Shown here: positions 51,736 to 63,695 of the stretch, piece after piece
Layout: the number at the start of each line of letters is the position of its first letter
Numbering within the stretch: the first letter of the stretch is position 1
DNA from: Elysia chlorotica
Taxonomy: Eukaryota > Mollusca > Gastropoda > Plakobranchidae
Assembly (NCBI GenBank): GCA_003991915.1
Contig: RQTK01000675.1
Location: 169,411-233,410, forward strand
Length of the DNA: 64,000 bases
Direction: 5' to 3'
Translations under genes and position numbers: made by a program
The notes under the pieces: model-generated
Told to the model about the DNA's origin: nothing
Seen by the model: the letters and a program-made list of their open reading frames with translations, nothing else
The model's database searches: none

Positions 51736-52852
51736 TCTAATAAAAATAATACTTGTAAGAGTGCTCCTTGAATATGTCATCATTGATTTGAAGGCATTTT
51801 CTCCAATAACTGCTCATTCTAACTTATTGGGATGTGCTATGAAATTATTTTTAAGAAATGTGAAAGAAATAAGAAGAGTGGTATTATGTGCTTTCCTCAT
51901 ATCTAATATAGATTGGTATACAAGAATGTGATGGAAAAGAAACAATAACCAATGTAAAGCTAAATTATTAAAAAGGACTTATTCTTAAACACAACAAAAA
52001 GACCTTATGAATAGCTTTTATGCTTGGTTTTTAAACATCAATCTTTACACAAGCATGTCTAGTTATACATTTGTACTCAACACAAAGTTTGTCTAAGTAC
52101 CCAAAACCACTGATTTCAGATTTAAAAAAAATTTGTTCAAACTTTAGAACTGTGACCTTTCATTGTCTAATTGAGAACTCTAAACAAATCTTCAAACATG
52201 TCTGCAGCAATATCAACTAGCCAGTACCACTTAATTCTGTATTTTCAGATTTAATTGGAGCCAGATGAAGGTAAAAATTCACATTGAACCTATGGAGTAA
52301 AAAGAGGGTCTTTTTTTAATCACAAAGAGAAATAAAACAGGGTTGTTACTACTAATTCACACACTGGGTTGATTTTTCAGCGTTATCCCGCACTTTAGGT
52401 ATATCTAGGTCTATAGACCATAAAGGGTCTTCTAGAACATAGTATGTAACAAGCCAGGAGATTGACTTTATAAGTGGATTTAGGTTTGGCTAGGTCTATG
52501 AATGGTGAAGCCTAAATAAAATTCTACGAATGGATTATTTCTTTTCTAAGGCTACCTGTTTCAATATGCACAACTTTGTACTGGATCAACAGTTGGAAAT
52601 CTCCATTTTAAGGTAGCTGTGATTTTTTGCAGGAACTCTTTTAAGTGTTATTAAACTATTTATCTTGTAACAGTTTGATTTTTATTAACAGTGCAAATAT
52701 GTTTAAGTTCTAAAAGTAAATAAAAATATATATTTAAATATATACACTGTTATCAAACCTTTTACATGGAATAAAAACAATCCACCCATTACAAAAATCT
52801 TGATTAGTCAAGAAATGTATAATATTAACAATTATGTAGCAGGAACAAAAGA

Positions 52853-55467
52853 CTAATTCCTCTTCCTCAGGCTTTGTCTGGCTTTGATACTGAACATTCC
52901 CCTTTGAAAATCTGTCTTTTCTTTACCATTGATGGCACCGTTGGAGTGAATAGTTTTCCAATGCGGACTAGGCAACTCATAAAAGAAATAGACAATGAAC
53001 TTGAGAATGCTTACTGCCAGAGCAACCAGACTGGGGATCTGAGGACAAAACACCATAAAAAATGGCAAGACCAGTTACAATATTATCTGAACATTTTACT
53101 TTTATAGTATAGATTAGGAAACATCTTGTATGAAATTCTTCCTCCACAAAAATTTATATTATTTTGATATAAAATATCTTTATAATAGGTGACTGGGCAT
53201 GTTAAATTTCTCTGTTTTTATATACATGTAATTGTGTGTTTGTATACAACCAAGAAATGATTTGTAATGAAAGAATCAAACTAAGCAAAAGTACTCTTCA
53301 ACTTTTAAAATGATCTTTTAATTGCTTGTCTGCCTAGCCCCTTTGAACAGCTAAAATCTCTTATCATCATCACATAGTATACAGTTTTACAAGATGTTGC
53401 ATTTTGTTTTCAGCAATACAATTTATCACACAGCTGACCTATGAGACCAGATCATTCAATGTTTTTTGACATATTGGTGAAGCAATAATGAACATGTCAT
53501 TAGTAAAACAACTATCTATTAAACCTAAACCTATGAAAAGGAAGTGTTTTGTTAACTCTCACAAAAAGGCACATAGTCGGTGGACTTGCATAAACTATCA
53601 TGTTTGTCTATGACATGAAAAAAAATTATTGCGGAAATGCAATGCCCATTTTAGAATTTCTTACTGAAGTCTTTACTAATTTACATACTTTCCTCCACCA
53701 AAACAACTGGTCGATTTGTATCTTGTTCTGTTTGAATGCATCTTCTGCTAACCTGCCTTATTTTAGAAACAGGTTTGTGTCTGATAAGAATTCACTCTCA
53801 GTTATTCAACAGCTATGATATCTAACTTCTAAGGGGATCTAATTTGGCGAATTTACCTTCTGACCACTATCAATAGCCAGAGATTACAGCATTGAAAGTT
53901 TCAAGAATAATGTCTTTTAATTTACTCCATCCGCCATAACACATTTTTTATTTTTCTTTTCTAAGGAAGAATATCTATTCCTGACAATGTAAATTTAAAT
54001 GCGTGCCCATTAAAAAAACCCTTAAAAGACTCACAAATATAGCATTGTCTGAGAGTAAATATCCATAGTAGCTCCATACTCCTCCATTGAGAGCTCCTGC
54101 TGATAACAGAGCCATGTCACAGCTTTTGTTGGACTTTTCACGTAGCATGGTCATCTGTAGAAATAGACATTTATAAATATATATATATATATATCCAAAT
54201 ATATATACATGTATAGTACACATGATAGTTTACTATGAAAAGATATGAAAGAAGAAACCAAATAAGAAGATTAACACCTTAGTAAAAAAGCCAAACTATT
54301 TACTAAATTTAATAATGTTTACTGAGCTCAATGCCCACAATATAGGTTTAGCAGGACAACATTTCCTGATAAGAACATATAAGAGCTATTACTGACCTAT
54401 ATCAACTATGCATGGAGCAGAAGAACAAAGTATTGAACCTACACAATAGCTACATTTCATAAAAAATATGATCTGTTCCTCATTTAGCTTGATTGTACAA
54501 TAAAAAACATGCGGAAAAAAAACAACAACACAGCAAAAAAGGTTTTTAGATCCTTATAAACATTTTTAGCAGTCACTTTGTAAAATTAACAAAAACGAAA
54601 AAAACCCATCCCAAAATCAAACATGTAGTTAATATTTGGAACACAATTTAAAACTCTGCAAATTTAAAATGGAGAAAGAAACACAACGAAACACATTATT
54701 TACAGCTATTGTTTGCCAGTTAGTACCTACAGTTAAAACATGATTTCACTGTTCACATGAAATCATGCTTCAGGATATACTAAGAGCTTAAACTGCATTA
54801 AAAAAAAGAACCCCCCAAAACTTACCACATCTTTCAGTGGCATGGCGTTGGCAATAGTGCACCACACAATCAAATAATTGCCAAGGGTGGGGAGCACAGC
54901 CTTTGCGGGAACAATCCTCAGATAGTACAAATTGCCTGAGTAAATGCCCATTATTGCAAGAAACTTCAGGGTGGCCATTGTCTGAGTGGAGGAAAAAAGA
55001 CTGTCAGTTTGGCTTAAACAAAAGAGTTTGCAACAGGTATCATGTAAAATTAAAATAATTCAGGTTTTTAAACTTGTTATTTAAAAAAAAAATCTAAAGC
55101 CACGTTTTATTAACAAATGGCACAATACTATCTAGGATTGGGAAAAAAAAAGTGGGCAAAGCTAGATTAGGCTAATTGGGGGAACAATCATGGGTAGAAT
55201 ATCAATTCTGTACCTGCTCAGAGCAAAGCACCATTATGATCTCTACTCTTAAATCTTTGAAAATTAAGCTTGGTCATGGTTAAACGTCTCCTGGGTCTTA
55301 CAGAAGATCCTTTTCAGTAAAGGAACCCACAGAGGAATACCTTGAACTTGGTAGATCAAATTATACTGACAACAACCCAACAAGTAAGGAGTAAATGGGT
55401 TTGTCAGAGCAGGGATAAACCCACATTCTTCTGAATAGTTTTTTGTTAGTAGTAGAAGTAGTTGTAA

Positions 55468-55545
<78 letters not shown>

Positions 55546-57669
55546 CAGTTTTGTAGAAGTAGTACCAACAGGAGCGGGAGGGGGATTTTCTTTAAATAAT
55601 GTGCAGCATGTAGCCTTAAATAAATTAGGCTAGTAGAGATGCTTCGTTTGTTAATCGCAAAACTCACATCGGATAATTTTATGTGCTGCTACACAGAGAC
55701 AGTCAGAGATACCATGATGACTCCTGTCTCAGCCGATCATATTATACTAAGATGCTTCGTTTGTTAATCGCAAAACTCACATCGGATAATTTTATGTGCT
55801 GCTACACAGAGACAGTCAGAGATACCATGATGACTCCTGTCTCAGCCGGTCATATTATACTGAAACTGACCCAACCAGTAGCGGACAAAATCAGACAAAT
55901 AATTTTATTGACCAATAGTGGGTTTCAAACCAGGAATCTCTTGATTGGAAGACTGACGCTCTACAACCTGTCCCCCTCATCCCCCTCAGTAAAAGGAGTA
56001 GCAGCAACAGTTGTAGTCGACTGTAGCAAAAGTAACAGTAGTTTTGGCAGTAAAAGCAAGAACTATATAACAGATAAATAATACTATTTAGAGAAAAATC
56101 CTAAGAAGTAATAGTTGCTCTTATAGAAACTAATTTATGGCAGTAATGGTGGGACTTAGAAATGAAAAGGTAGGTGGGACTCAGAGTTTAGAAGTAGAAC
56201 CAAAACAGGAGGGTGTAAAAAATCAAAAAATGCTATTCTAACACAACAAATAACACCAACAATCCATACTTTCAAATGCATACAAATCAAAAACATATTT
56301 GAAAGTATTAAAAAATGTCAATGTAAATTTCCAGCTAAAAAAAACATTGGTAAGAAGAAATTTTACCTTTGGTTGACTGACCACTATGTAAGTAGCACAG
56401 TAAAACCCCCATACTAGGACAGCAATCACATTGAGTAGAACTAAAGCATTGTTTTGTATCATCAAGGCATATTGTAGGGATAAGGCACTCCTGAAACAGG
56501 GAAAATCGTGCACAAGGCAGCACCGCTCTTAAAACAACATGTTAACCGAAATAAATATAAGATCTATCAACAAAGGATATGAAATAAAAAAAAATTATAA
56601 CCCAAACACTGAACCATGCACTAACACAACAGAAAATAAGTTATAGCTCTTTTTTTTTCATGATGCAAATAACACACTCATGTCTCTATTAATGGCAGCT
56701 TAGATTAAATAAAATTAATATTAAAAACAAAACAAACAAACACTACCGCTAATTGCTTTTAACTAAACAAAAATATCTCACACTAAGGCATTTAAGGGAG
56801 TTGCTGTGTAGAAAATGCTCGGATATGTCATAATTTTTTTGTGATTGAAAATATTGTGATGACACAAATGTAAAAAGCCTATGGATTGAAAAATTGCTAC
56901 ATCTTACAAAAAGATGTGTTTATTTTTTATCAGCTGCTCTAATGGATCAAAACATGGTCTTGTTGGTGGAAGGAATATACTGTAGGGACAATTATAAATA
57001 CATTACACTTGTTATATTTCTTTGTTAAAATCTCTGGACATACTTAAATGAAGTCAAATAATAAAAGGGGAAGCGGTAGAGGTTCAGGGATGTAAATAAC
57101 TTTTTAAAAAGGTATTGTTCTAATACTATTACCAGTAGGAGTGTAAAAGCAATACTGAAAATCACACTGAAAAACCTATTCATGCTAGATAATGAAAACA
57201 CTTTAGAAGCATGCAAATCATTATCCTATAAAAGACAATGTTCTAACATTTATGAGGTAAACCCTTAGACAAAAGAATGCATATGACCTCTCATTCAAAA
57301 AGGCTAAAGTTGAGCTACAAAGTATACCTGTAAATCTATGTATTTATTAAACAAACCCAAGTAAAGTTGGTTTTTAAAATATTCCTGGTAAACTGAAGTC
57401 AGGCCAAAATCATATTTTATTTCACGACAGAAATTCATTCCTTTTAACTTGGGATAAAATGAAATTTAATCTGTCCCTAAGAGGTACCTGAAGCCGATTC
57501 CACCTATTGTAGAAAAAAGGAAAGTTAAAATGTATCTTACTGTACTGACACCATCCTAACATCTAAGATTGTCATTTTTGTGTATACTTACACAACAGCA
57601 AACAACAAGAACAGAACATATGGTACGTTTCCTGTGCTTTTCTCCTTGTACATCTTCAAACAACCAGGC
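52853..57669 (-). CDS. SWEET1: SWEET-family (SLC50) sugar transporter, N-terminal exon not located
   Basis: Minus-strand exons: 57669-57592, 56490-56367, 54981-54826, 54154-54035, 53038-52853 (stop TAG at 52853-52855). Junctions are GT-AG and phases agree. The first visible exon reads CLKMYKEKSTGNVPYVLFLL, the MtN3-repeat signature of the TM1-TM2 loop. The second has LVLLNVIAVLVWGFYCATY with the conserved TM3 Asn. The third and fourth give KFLAIMGIYSGNLYYLRI, MPLKDV and LREKSNKSCDMALLSAGALN, the second repeat. The last exon holds TM7 and a basic cytosolic tail ending RQSLRKRN. Together about 221 codons are visible, as expected for a SWEET lacking its first 20-30 residues. Members are seven-helix uniporters moving mono- or disaccharides down their gradient. 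Oddity: TM7 has PS where most members have PN. The first exon may lie at 57.9-64 kb or outside the window. Confidence 0.88.
55447..55548. repeat. (AGT)n microsatellite
   Basis: About 28 AGT units in a SWEET intron. Confidence 0.95.
55637..55980 (-). mobile_element. tRNA-derived SINE, copy 5, with internal 113-bp tandem duplication
   Basis: Contains, in reverse orientation, the body elements CTACTGGTTGGGTCAGTTTC and GACAGGAGTCATCATGG. The segment 55637-55749 is repeated almost exactly at 55750-55862. Another fragment of the body is at 55355-55440. Confidence 0.75.
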
Positions 57670-57746
57670 CTAAGAGTTAAAAAGAAAAAAAAGCCAATCA
57701 TTATGAACATTATATCAAAAGAGTAACTAAAACTACTTAAAAAAGG

Positions 57747-57749
<3 letters not shown>

Positions 57750-57781
<32 letters not shown>
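57750..57781. repeat. A32 homopolymer
   Basis: Uninterrupted A tract 81 bp upstream (in transcript sense) of the first visible SWEET exon. Confidence 0.95.
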
Positions 57782-57783
<2 letters not shown>

Positions 57784-58254
57784 ATTATTTACCAACCCAA
57801 AAAGTTACCTAAATTAACCAATACATCCCTCCTAAAAAACAAAAGCACCAAACTTGAAAACAAAATAATTTGCACTTACGTCAATGTGTTACCTTAAAAA
57901 AAATAGATAAACTCTCCACTAAGTTTTCTTTTTTGTGTGAGTGTGTAAGGTGTCAGTTGGCTGAAAATGTATTAATCTAAATCAAAATCATTGCCATTTT
58001 CATTTGTCATATGAAGACAATGAAATAGGAGTAGCAGTAGTAGTCATAATTGTAGTAGGCATCCTTTTTTATGAGATGGCACTCTGAGAAATTTGGGTCT
58101 CATCTATTTTGTTGAGACGGGTGTGGCTCAGCTGCACAATCCATACACGGCAGTCTCTTTCACATTTGTGACACATGTATTGTGCTCGATACTGCTGCCT
58201 CCCCTCCTAGCTTTTATCTCTCTAAACTGTCTCTCCCTCCTCTCCTCACCCTCC

Positions 58255-58760
58255 CCCCCTCACCACATATCTCCAGCCACTGCAGTCATCACAAAGCTGT
58301 TTCCAGATGATAGGATTGTACAGCTGTCAATGTCATGTCACGCTTTCAGACATCCTTGTTGGTGGACATCCAGAAGTTAGTTTGCTGTAAATTTGGTCTT
58401 TTATATGTACCCATAGTCCATCCTGTGTATGTGATCGAGCCAAAGCCCATTGCAAACGTCTTAAGCAGAGCATAGGTTCATGCTGGGGGAGTTTGTTTTA
58501 TCTAGCACCTAAATGTTGGTGATTCTGTACTGCCACTCGAAGTTGAGAATTTGTCATGGACAGCAGCTTTCCCGCCCGTTCTTCTGTCCATCGCAAGTCG
58601 TCCAAAATTTACTGCCGTACAGAAGGCTACTGAACATGCCCAGATTGTACACTATAAGTTTGGTATTCACAGTCAGTAGCTGGTTGGTGCACACTCTCAT
58701 TCTCTGTTGTGCCATTATGGCGACAGCTTTGAAATATAACGTCAATTGAGACTTATATAT
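58255..58760 (-). pseudogene. LINE ORF2 C-terminal remnant
   Basis: The minus strand encodes VNTKLIVYNLGMFSSLLYGS and KFWTTC (the LLYGSE.WT block), then, with stops and frame changes, WQYRITNI, LDHIHRMDYGYI, CLKA.HDIDS and WKQLCDDCSGWRYVV. In order these match the end of endonuclease-RT retrotransposons (WQDRV.N, LGH.HRM, CKRD.K..DI, DR..WR). An old, decayed copy upstream of the SWEET exons. Confidence 0.75.
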
Positions 58761-60030
58761 ATATATCTATATCCTAAGAGTCTAGAGAATATTGAATCCG
58801 TTATAGAGCTATGTTGAGTCACAATTTGAGACCCAGAAGTATTCAGTGAAGCCAATTGAATCAATATTTAGTTTCAAGATGACACTTTTGGCTTAGAACA
58901 CAAATACTGCCAAACTTTTACTGCACTCTGACAATTGCCAGTTTTTGTTTGTACCGTACTGAAAATCCGAAAATTTACAGATAAATTGGTATCACTGACT
59001 TAGTGACTAAAATATAGGCCTATATTAAATGTTAGAATGTTGGTAATCATTTTCATGATCTTCCTTATTTTTATAATGTGTGCCAAATGGTGATATAAGA
59101 AGCAGTGAATTCGAATTTTTAACAGTCCCTAAGTTTAAGAATTTCAATTCTTTCTCATGTCCATTATTTGGACGGAAACTTAACGACTATAATACTATCA
59201 GTTACTTGACAGTTGACTGAGTTGTTATAGGGATGACATGGTTGACACATTGTTCCACAGCAAACACTGTCCATTGCCAATTACATAATCATACCCGTGT
59301 TGTGCTATAGATCCAGTCTGGTTTCTTCAAGGTGTCTGCCTAACACTTTTCAGGTTTTCTTGTAACCCATGGATGCTTTCTGCCTCCTTCTAGTCTACCC
59401 TGCAGCAACTTTTAGGCCAGGTTGTTGTGACGAGTGATGTGGCTGAACCTTTCTTCTTTTCACCACTTCTACCAAATTAAATTTTTCCTGAGGGCCTACC
59501 TGCATCTTATCGCTGTTTAGCCGGGTTTACAAAATACTAATTTTATTTGTAAGGAAACATTAATGTCTGACAACTTTCCTTTAAAGAGATAGTTCAGGGA
59601 TACCATGACTTCTGTCTCAGAACCCTATTGCCCTCCCCTCATTGACCTATATTCCTGGCCCCTCACTGCACTTACTCAAATATCATCAAAAACATGCCTG
59701 ATGGAAGCGGACATCTTTAACTGACGCTATTTGTAATTTTAAACAGGATGTGAATCTTATTGGTAGTTATTTATAGCGCGTTAGACCATACCCCTCCAAT
59801 CCAAATCCCGATATAGCGGTACTACGGCCTAGAGTCAAATAAGGCAGATACCGCTGTAGCGGGATTACGGATAGTTGACAAATAATTACATCCCGCTGTA
59901 GCGGGATTGCGGGTTCAAAGGGTTAAGTATAGATCAAACATGAGTGCAAATAACATGACAGGCTAGTCAACAACTTTCCTAAAGAGATAGTTCAGGGACC
60001 ATGACTTCTGTCTCAGTCTGCCACAAACAC

Positions 60031-60053
60031 GAAGAGAGAGAGAGAGAGAGGGA

Positions 60054-60133
<80 letters not shown>
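60031..60133. repeat. (GA)n microsatellite
   Basis: About 50 GA units with two interruptions. Confidence 0.97.
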
Positions 60134-60137
<4 letters not shown>

Positions 60138-60354
60138 ATTCTAGACTAGCAATCAAGACTGCTCAGTTTCAGTAGTACTGGTTACATAAAATCTTGATTC
60201 TAGATCTTGATGGATACCAGTGGCAGTAACTAGAATCTAGATCTACACTTAGATCTAGATCTAAACCTAGATCTAGATGAGAGGGTTCAAGGAAAATAAT
60301 TGAATAATCTTTGGCTACCTGGCAAACGTTTTGATTATCGGATGCTGTCACAGC

Positions 60355-60724
60355 GGTGTTTTTTTTGGCGACGACAACCCGGCACAGTTTCTCTCCTCAG
60401 CCTCTAGATCTAGATCTAGAAGCTATCTGCAACAGCAAGCAGACAGCTCAACAACACTACAGGGCACTGAGGGCAGCGCAACATTCGTTGCATAGATCTA
60501 GATCTAGATTCTAGGGGCTAAGATCAGCCTGCTAAAGTGGTGTTTTTTTTGGCCACGACAACCCGACACAGTTTGTCTCCTCAGCCTCTAGATCTAGACC
60601 TACAAGCTATCTGCAACAGCAAGCAGACAGCTCAACAACACTACAGGGCACTGAGGGCAGCGCAACATTCGTTGCATAAGATTCTAGATCTAGATCTAGA
60701 TTCTAGGGGCTAAGATCAGCCTGC
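60355..60724. repeat. 184-bp tandem duplication with TCTAGATC islands
   Basis: 60355-60538 is repeated at 60539-60724 with small differences. Each unit contains CTAGATCTAGATC runs and CAGCAAGCAGACAGCTCAAC. Confidence 0.93.
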
Positions 60725-61962
60725 AAGTCTGCAACTCAAGTTTTTACTCAACCACATTGGCAGTCAAGTGATTAAAAAAAAAAAGACTGCTGGGTCTAAG
60801 CTAGACCTAGGTTTGCTCTATTTTTTGCTAGGAAACAGTAAACAGATGAGACACATTAAAGCTTATTGTAAGCGGAGATCAACGTGGTTACAACCCCATC
60901 CCCCTTTTTGGAGAAAATAACATCAATCCAAAACAAACACAAACAAACAAACAACACCAAGGAAAAAAACAAACAAGTGTGTCTATGCGCACTGTTAAAA
61001 GGATGTTTCTGCCTCTTTATTGCAAAACCGTTTTATTTATTTATTTATTTTTAGAAATTTGCCATGACTTGAGTGTTTTTGTTCAAATCAAATTCTTTGG
61101 CGTGACCGTCGAACTAAGCTAAGCTCTCTCTCACAATTTAACGTTTCCTATGTCTAAAGAAAGATTACTATGTGAAATAAAATAATTGTGATTCTTAAAT
61201 AAGTACTTGACTTCCATTGCCCACAACAGTAAACATACAAAAATTGCGATTATTAAAAAAAAAAGAAAGCAATCATGAAGTCAATGTTGTTATAGAGGCT
61301 ATCTTAAGATGCATATGAAAATGAATAACCGTTATCATGTAGTTGCCATTCATATTTTGATATATTATGCGTACACTGAAAGGGATGAGGGTTGGTTTTC
61401 ATCAGTTGTTAAGACAACTTCAAAAGATAGTGTTTTGGATTTCATAATAAACATGATCAGATCAGCTTCGCATCGCCTACGTAAAGAAAACTTAGATGAT
61501 TAGGTCTACTTCTCAAAGACAGGCTTTGGTAATTTTGTGTGTGTGTGTGTGTGTGTACTAATCCATACTAACTAAATCGTGTGGTCACTGTGTTCTTATA
61601 AATGTGTGTATGTAACAAACAAAAAGACACGAAAAAAAAACAAAACTAAACAAAACAAAAAATCCAAACGAGAAATGTTCTTCCCCTTCTGCAATCATCT
61701 CCCACCTGAAGGAAGTTAAATACGCTCGTGTTTGCGCGAAAAAAAAAGGTGGTGAAGGCGATGATCATTGTGGTGATAATCATGATAACAATTAAAAAAT
61801 TATAATACCAAAACAACAATAACACCACCACCACCACCACCACCACCACCAATAATATGTCTATTTATATAACATTATTGTTATGAATCGCATAACCTAA
61901 CATCGTGTTTGTCTATGTCTACTGATTTGGTCGGTACTTTCTGCTATAACAATCCCTCCCCC

Positions 61963-62041
61963 TATGTCTGTCTGTCTGTCTGTATGTCTGTCCATTTGTC
62001 TGCTTGTCTGTCTGTCTGTCTGTCTGTCTATCTGTCTGTCC

Positions 62042-62098
<57 letters not shown>

Positions 62099-62110
62099 GT
62101 CTATCTGCCT
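61963..62110. repeat. (TGTC)n microsatellite
   Basis: TGTC tetranucleotide array with small interruptions; long frames across it encode only Ser/Cys/Leu/Val repeats. A (GT)n run at 61537-61556 and (CAC)n at 61826-61850 lie nearby. Confidence 0.97.
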
Positions 62111-62354
62111 GTCTCTGCCTTTGTTTCTGTCTCTGTATGTCTGTTTCTCTATCCCCCTCTCTTTTTGGCGTGACCTCTTTTTAATTGCCTGCAAATCGGC
62201 CTAAATACATACATTATTGTTTCATATATTATTATTACTACTGTACTAAGAATGCTAAGAATGATGAAACTGAATTTTCCCGCATACTGTCATGGTTAAA
62301 TGATAAGATGTTGATAAATGGTGGATTAGAATCATTTAAAAAAAAAAAAAAAAA

Positions 62355-63600
62355 TACGAGGGGTGTTCATTATGTCCTTAGCTTGACCTTGAAGCAGTTG
62401 TACTAGAGTAAAGAAATTTTGTGGGTAGCTAGATCATCTATGTTGAACACGGCATGCAAAATTTGGGGAAAATCGGAATTTTTTTTCTGCACCTTTTAGC
62501 GCATCAAGTAAAACAACCCCTAGGAAGTTGTCATTTGTTGTTTACAAATTGTCTGCCATGGAGGCCGTTGAATATCGCTCTGTCATCAAATTCCTTCACT
62601 TAAAAGGACAAACCCCCACGGAAATTCATCAACAGATGGTAGAAGTTTATGCTGAAAAGTGCCCTAACTACAGTACGGTGACTCATTGGGTGAGAAAGTT
62701 CAAATCTGGCTTTTTGTCAGTGATGGATGAACCTCGCGAAGGCCGGCCAACATCTGTTGTGACTGAGAAAAACGTGTCCACTGTGGAGGGACTAGTAAAG
62801 CAGGACAGGCGAATAACAGTCAAACAGTTAGCAAGTGAAACCAGGATCAGCGTAGGTTCAGTTGAAAAGATTCTTCATGATCACCTCAATCTGAACAAGG
62901 TCTCAGCTCGATGGGTACCAAGGTTATTGACCGCTGATCAGAAGAAAGAGAGGGCTGATTGTTGCAAACATCTTCTTCGGTTAGAAGCAAATGACGACTT
63001 GTTCTTTCAGAAAATTGTAACCATGGATGAGACTTGGATCTATCAATTCGATCCAGAGCCGAAAAACGCGTCTATGCAATGGAAAAGACCCTCATCGCCC
63101 CCACCAAAGAAAGCAAAGGTCACACAATCAAGTGGCAAGGTCATGCTGTCTTGTTTCTGGGACTGTGAGGGCATCATAATGACTGACTACATGGAAAAGG
63201 GGAAAACAATCACTGGAGAGTATTATTCAGGGTTGCTAAAAAGACTGAGATCTGAATTAGTAAGAAGAAGACGGGGAAAGCTTCGAAACGGAGTCCTGCT
63301 TTTGCATGATAACGCTCCTGCTCATCGAGCACGACAAGCCGTTGAGACAGCTGATCAGTGTGGCTATGAAATTCTTCCCCATCCACCATATTCACCGGAT
63401 TTAGCTCCATCAGACTTCTGTCTGTTCCCAAACCTTAAGAAATCCATAAAAGGGCGCCGTTTTGAAGACATTGAAGATGCGATTTCTGCTGTGGAAGAGT
63501 GGTTTCAAGCGCAAAATGACACGTTTTACTCTCAAGGACTTTTGAAGGTCAAGGACAGGTGGCAGAAATGTGTAACTAAAGCTCGTCCAACTGCGCCCAT
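62355..63600 (+). mobile_element. mariner element, 5' end intact, 3' end lost
   Basis: TA at 62355-62356 is followed by CGAGGGGTGTTCATTATGTC, which has the form of a mariner terminal inverted repeat; about 180 bp of leader then precede the transposase ATG. No reverse-complement copy (expected to read ACACCCCTCG then TA) occurs before 64000. Element sequence ends near 63580-63600, where a CT-rich microsatellite region starts. The element abuts an A15-type tract (62336-62354) on its left. Confidence 0.85.
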
Positions 63601-63649
63601 CTTTCTTTCTTCGTTACCCTTCTCCATTTCTTTGATCCCATTAAGACAA

Positions 63650-63695
<46 letters not shown>

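Larger units (their letters stand above)
42354..52852. other. SCAMP 3'UTR and convergent noncoding region
   Basis: No coding sequence recognised apart from the LINE at 51 kb. AATAAA occurs at about 42609 and 45330 on the plus strand, so the SCAMP 3'UTR may be about 0.25 or 3 kb. For SWEET (minus), TTTATT near 52681 is a plausible poly(A) signal about 170 bp after the stop. TCTAGATC-like motifs cluster at 47320-47430. Confidence 0.5.
57670..62354. other. SWEET upstream region; no host exon found
   Basis: Holds a LINE remnant, short palindromes (59807-59913), GA and TGTC microsatellites and the 184-bp duplication. I looked for a hydrophobic SWEET N-terminal exon with a phase-2 donor and did not find one. 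Confidence 0.45.

Noticed and set aside
57871..57960. Candidate SWEET first exon ending at TTGAC|GTAAGT on the minus strand
   Set aside because: The donor looks good, but the sequence before it has stops in frame and no hydrophobic TM1.
58093..58380. 95-codon plus-strand frame
   Set aside because: It is the antisense shadow of a LINE C-terminal remnant on the minus strand.
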